Shown here piece after piece: positions 61,850 to 64,000 of a DNA stretch of 64,000 nt (positions are counted from its first letter, which is position 1; each line of letters begins with the position of its first letter). The notes under the pieces are model-generated. The model saw nothing but the letters and a program-made list of their open reading frames with translations, searched no databases and had not been told where the DNA came from. Made by a program: the position numbers and the translations under genes. This DNA comes from Eunapius fragilis. Its lineage: Eukaryota; Porifera; Demospongiae; Spongillida; Spongillidae. The stretch lies in the NCBI GenBank assembly GCA_963681505.1, contig OY811971.1, positions 22,091,962 to 22,155,961 on the forward strand. Direction: 5' to 3'.

Positions 61850-63886
61850 TTATTTGTACTGTGGTTTGCAATCAAGGCAGTACCATTTGCCCCTTGGAAC
61901 ATAGTCTAACTCTAGACACGCAATGTGATACCATTGAATTGGGCACTGAGGATTGTCACAGCCAATCAGATCTGAACATACTTCATCATCCTCTAGCTGA
62001 CAGTAGCACCATGCAGCTGGTTCCTGAATTGTGATTGGTGCTTGCAATGAGCTTGTTGGACTGTTTTCCAAAACATTTCTTTTGCTCCACCATTTTCCAA
62101 TTAATTCTGGAAGGATGCCATAATAATACATCTCATTAACTTTCCCAACTATTTCAATGAAGAAGTCATATTCTGAAATGATCCTTTCAATGAAACAATC
62201 TTTGGTTGTCCAAACAACCAAGTCAGCATATGTTGCTTCACATATGAAGAGTTGAGTTTGTATCTGGTAGTAATACGAATGGGAATGCTTCAGAGAGAAT
62301 CCGCAAGGTGTTTTCTCGAGACAGTCAATTAAATTCTCGTGTACAGCATCAGATATTGTGCATTCCCTTGCATTATATGGGCATTTTATTTCTAGAACAC
62401 CTTTTCCACAGCAGGTACATTGTACAATTCCATCAGGTGATGCTCTCAAATGAGGAAATGAGGGATGGATGCGCAGGCCACTCAGTTCCACATGAAGGTT
62501 CTCATGTTGTAGGGAAGCAGTTTTCTCATATCTCGATCTTGCATCAGTTTCATGTGCAATGCCCCAGCTGCATGTAATAGAAAGTGTAAAACATTTATTC
62601 TATGTCAAAAATTTTCATAAAACCCACCTTGTTGCAGCACTTTGGAATTTAAATTTATGAGGGTAGCAAATTGAATTTATTAATGATACAGATGGCTTTG
62701 AAACATTTGTGGAAGCAGCTGACTTCATCTTTGAGGCTGTCACTCTTCCAGATCTATACTCATACCAGGCAGCACACCTGAATTGGTTTCTAGTTATAAG
62801 TTCCAAATATGTCACCTGCTCTGTAGTCACTGAAAGTGAATTGAAAAGTTTTTTGCCTTCTGCAACTAACTCATTGTAGGACATGTTGAAAAACTCAGGC
62901 CTATAAAGAACTGTTAAAAGAGGAGGTAGAGACTCCATGTGTCTTCTTGGGTCAAAAGCTGAAGAGTATCCTGGCAACAAAGACAGTATACCTGCTGTAG
63001 GATTAACCTCAGCTAGCGTTTTGAAAAACTCATCCTTTCTCATTTCAATGCCAAGACTGTATGAGGTACTTTTAGGATGGGTGTTTGATGATCCAGATCT
63101 AAGAGATGCATCAGAGCTGGGATTTGAAAACACAATATCCCTCACAGTAGCATATTGTAACTGTATAATGTAAAGATTTTTACAAAGATATAAACACCTA
63201 CAAACTTTTAAATACAATGTATATAAATACCTCTGTCCTTAGTGAAGGCTGAAGCCAACTGCAAGGCAGTGAAGTACAGACAGTTTCACTTTGTATCCTT
63301 GCTTTAGCCATGACAGCATATAACAAGGCAGCAATGTGCGAGCATGCTTCCCCAGCTCCTGCCATGCAGTTACAATGTGCACATATAATTGAACCACTGT
63401 AGTTCAAGCCAACCCATGGGCACAAGGGAGGAGCACTTCTTGCCTGACTGTGTTTAACCTAAAATTATACCTATCAATGCCAGGTGTACATGTGTTTAAA
63501 AAAAAAAAAAAAAGTTTACTCACCTTAGCACGAAGTAGACAGGACTCTGCATTAATCTTCATCAAACCTACATTCGTGACATACCCAGCTGTAAAGTATG
63601 CCCAGGCTTCGGTGCTCTTGTATGCTTTTAGTGATTCTTTTGTGTGAGGGCTAGGAGAATCGATTAAATAATTAAAAATGTCTGGGAACTCCACGTTAGG
63701 CCAACAATCGGGGTCAGATTCCCAGTCCTCAGATGTTGTAGCGTACGGATCGCTGCATAAACCAAGGATTTCGAGCTTCTCATCGTACCTACGTTTGCCT
63801 CGAGCGTCAAGTTGCTTAAAAAAATCTGATTCCCCCACCAGCGTTTGCTCCTGCAAATACAATCCATCGGTACGGTTAGTCGCCAT
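61850..63886 (-). CDS. SWIM zinc finger, YqaJ-type nuclease and PHD finger protein (613 aa)
   Basis: Exons are 63886-63524, 63458-63231, 63160-62628 and 62567-61850; phases match and the frame is open. A SWIM finger (C150-x-C152 and C160-x-H162, in CNCMAGAGEACSH) comes first. The lambda-exonuclease/YqaJ fold follows: SGRVTASKM, WGIAHETDARSRYEK, then the PD-(D/E)xK core D420 in ASPDG and E434-x-K436 in VLEIK. A PHD finger ends the protein (CYCQ, GCDNPQC, WYHIACL, WYCLDC). In this element type the nuclease is the transposase's partner; its role is unproven. The PHD finger might tether it to chromatin, which is inference. Confidence 0.9.
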
Positions 63887-63954
63887 TCCTCCAATACATC
63901 GGTATGGGGACGATGAATTACATTAAGATCACATGCACGCAACTAGATAATCGC

Positions 63955-63982
63955 ATTCATGTTTCTTCGAATAAGGTCTATT
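63955..63982 (-). repeat. Right terminal inverted repeat of the two-gene transposon
   Basis: This is the inverse of the left repeat; read inward it starts AATAGACCTTATTCGA. The start codon of the YqaJ gene is 69 bp inward, mirroring the 69-bp distance on the other side. Confidence 0.85.
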
Positions 63983-64000
63983 GTATTTTAAGCATGCATA

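Larger units (their letters stand above)
59917..63982. mobile_element. Complete two-gene DNA transposon, ISL2EU-like (about 4.07 kb)
   Basis: 28-bp terminal inverted repeats at 59917-59944 and 63955-63982 share AATAGACCTTATTCGA exactly and match at about 25 of 28 positions overall. Inside are two convergent spliced genes 71 bp apart: a THAP/HTH/DDE transposase on the plus strand and a SWIM/YqaJ/PHD protein on the minus strand. A THAP transposase paired with a YqaJ-type nuclease is, from family knowledge, the hallmark of ISL2EU transposons. Both frames are intact, so the copy may be young and autonomous. No long target duplication is seen; a 2-bp TA is compatible. Confidence 0.85.

Overview
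The window looks like nuclear DNA of an early-branching invertebrate, most likely a sponge. The reasons are spliced animal genes (Rab7-like GTPase, VIT/VWA protein, hemicentin-like VWA protein, GH31 glycosidase), mostly short introns (about 43-90 bp where the repeats have not expanded), tight gene spacing, and a heavy load of DNA transposons, foldback elements and simple repeats. No prokaryotic features, rRNA or tRNA genes were seen. The species assignment is inference.

Layout. 1-3200 holds a gene that appears to encode two Rab7-like GTPase domains in one protein. 3200-7100 is gene-poor: an unassigned coding exon, a dead hAT transposon with an exact 8-bp target duplication, and small inverted-repeat elements. 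7097-19463 is an array of three related terminal-inverted-repeat elements (A, B, C) standing back to back in short TA runs. B (6.8 kb) is a near-perfect giant palindrome whose arms are mostly CTC/TCC-type satellite. 17928-33800 and 34004-49877 are the same about 15.87 kb of sequence, separated by exactly 200 N. Both ends of the repetition fall on the gap, so it is most simply an unmerged overlap between two contigs rather than a biological duplication. The repeated block carries a single-exon 1251-residue beta-helix/multi-pass membrane protein, a Ty3/gypsy integrase fragment split by a 1-kb inverted-repeat element, and a hemicentin-like VWA membrane gene. Genes in this block should be counted once.

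49878-59323 holds two minus-strand genes 340 bp apart: a seven-exon secreted GH31 glycosidase of the sulfoquinovosidase-like branch, and a VWA5A-like VIT/VWA protein with one apparent frameshift. 59917-63982 is a complete, apparently intact DNA transposon bounded by 28-bp terminal inverted repeats. It encodes two convergent spliced proteins: a THAP-HTH-DDE transposase, and a SWIM/YqaJ-nuclease/PHD protein. This two-gene layout fits the ISL2EU-type transposons.

The strongest candidates for something new are the tandem Rab7 protein (both catalytic glutamines replaced, no prenylation cysteines), the intact transposase-plus-nuclease element with a possible short relative nearby, the giant palindromic satellite element, and a 22-bp minisatellite that repeats a splice donor in the glycosidase gene. 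Exon coordinates were derived by hand from splice signals, reading phase and family resemblance. They have not been tested with transcripts.
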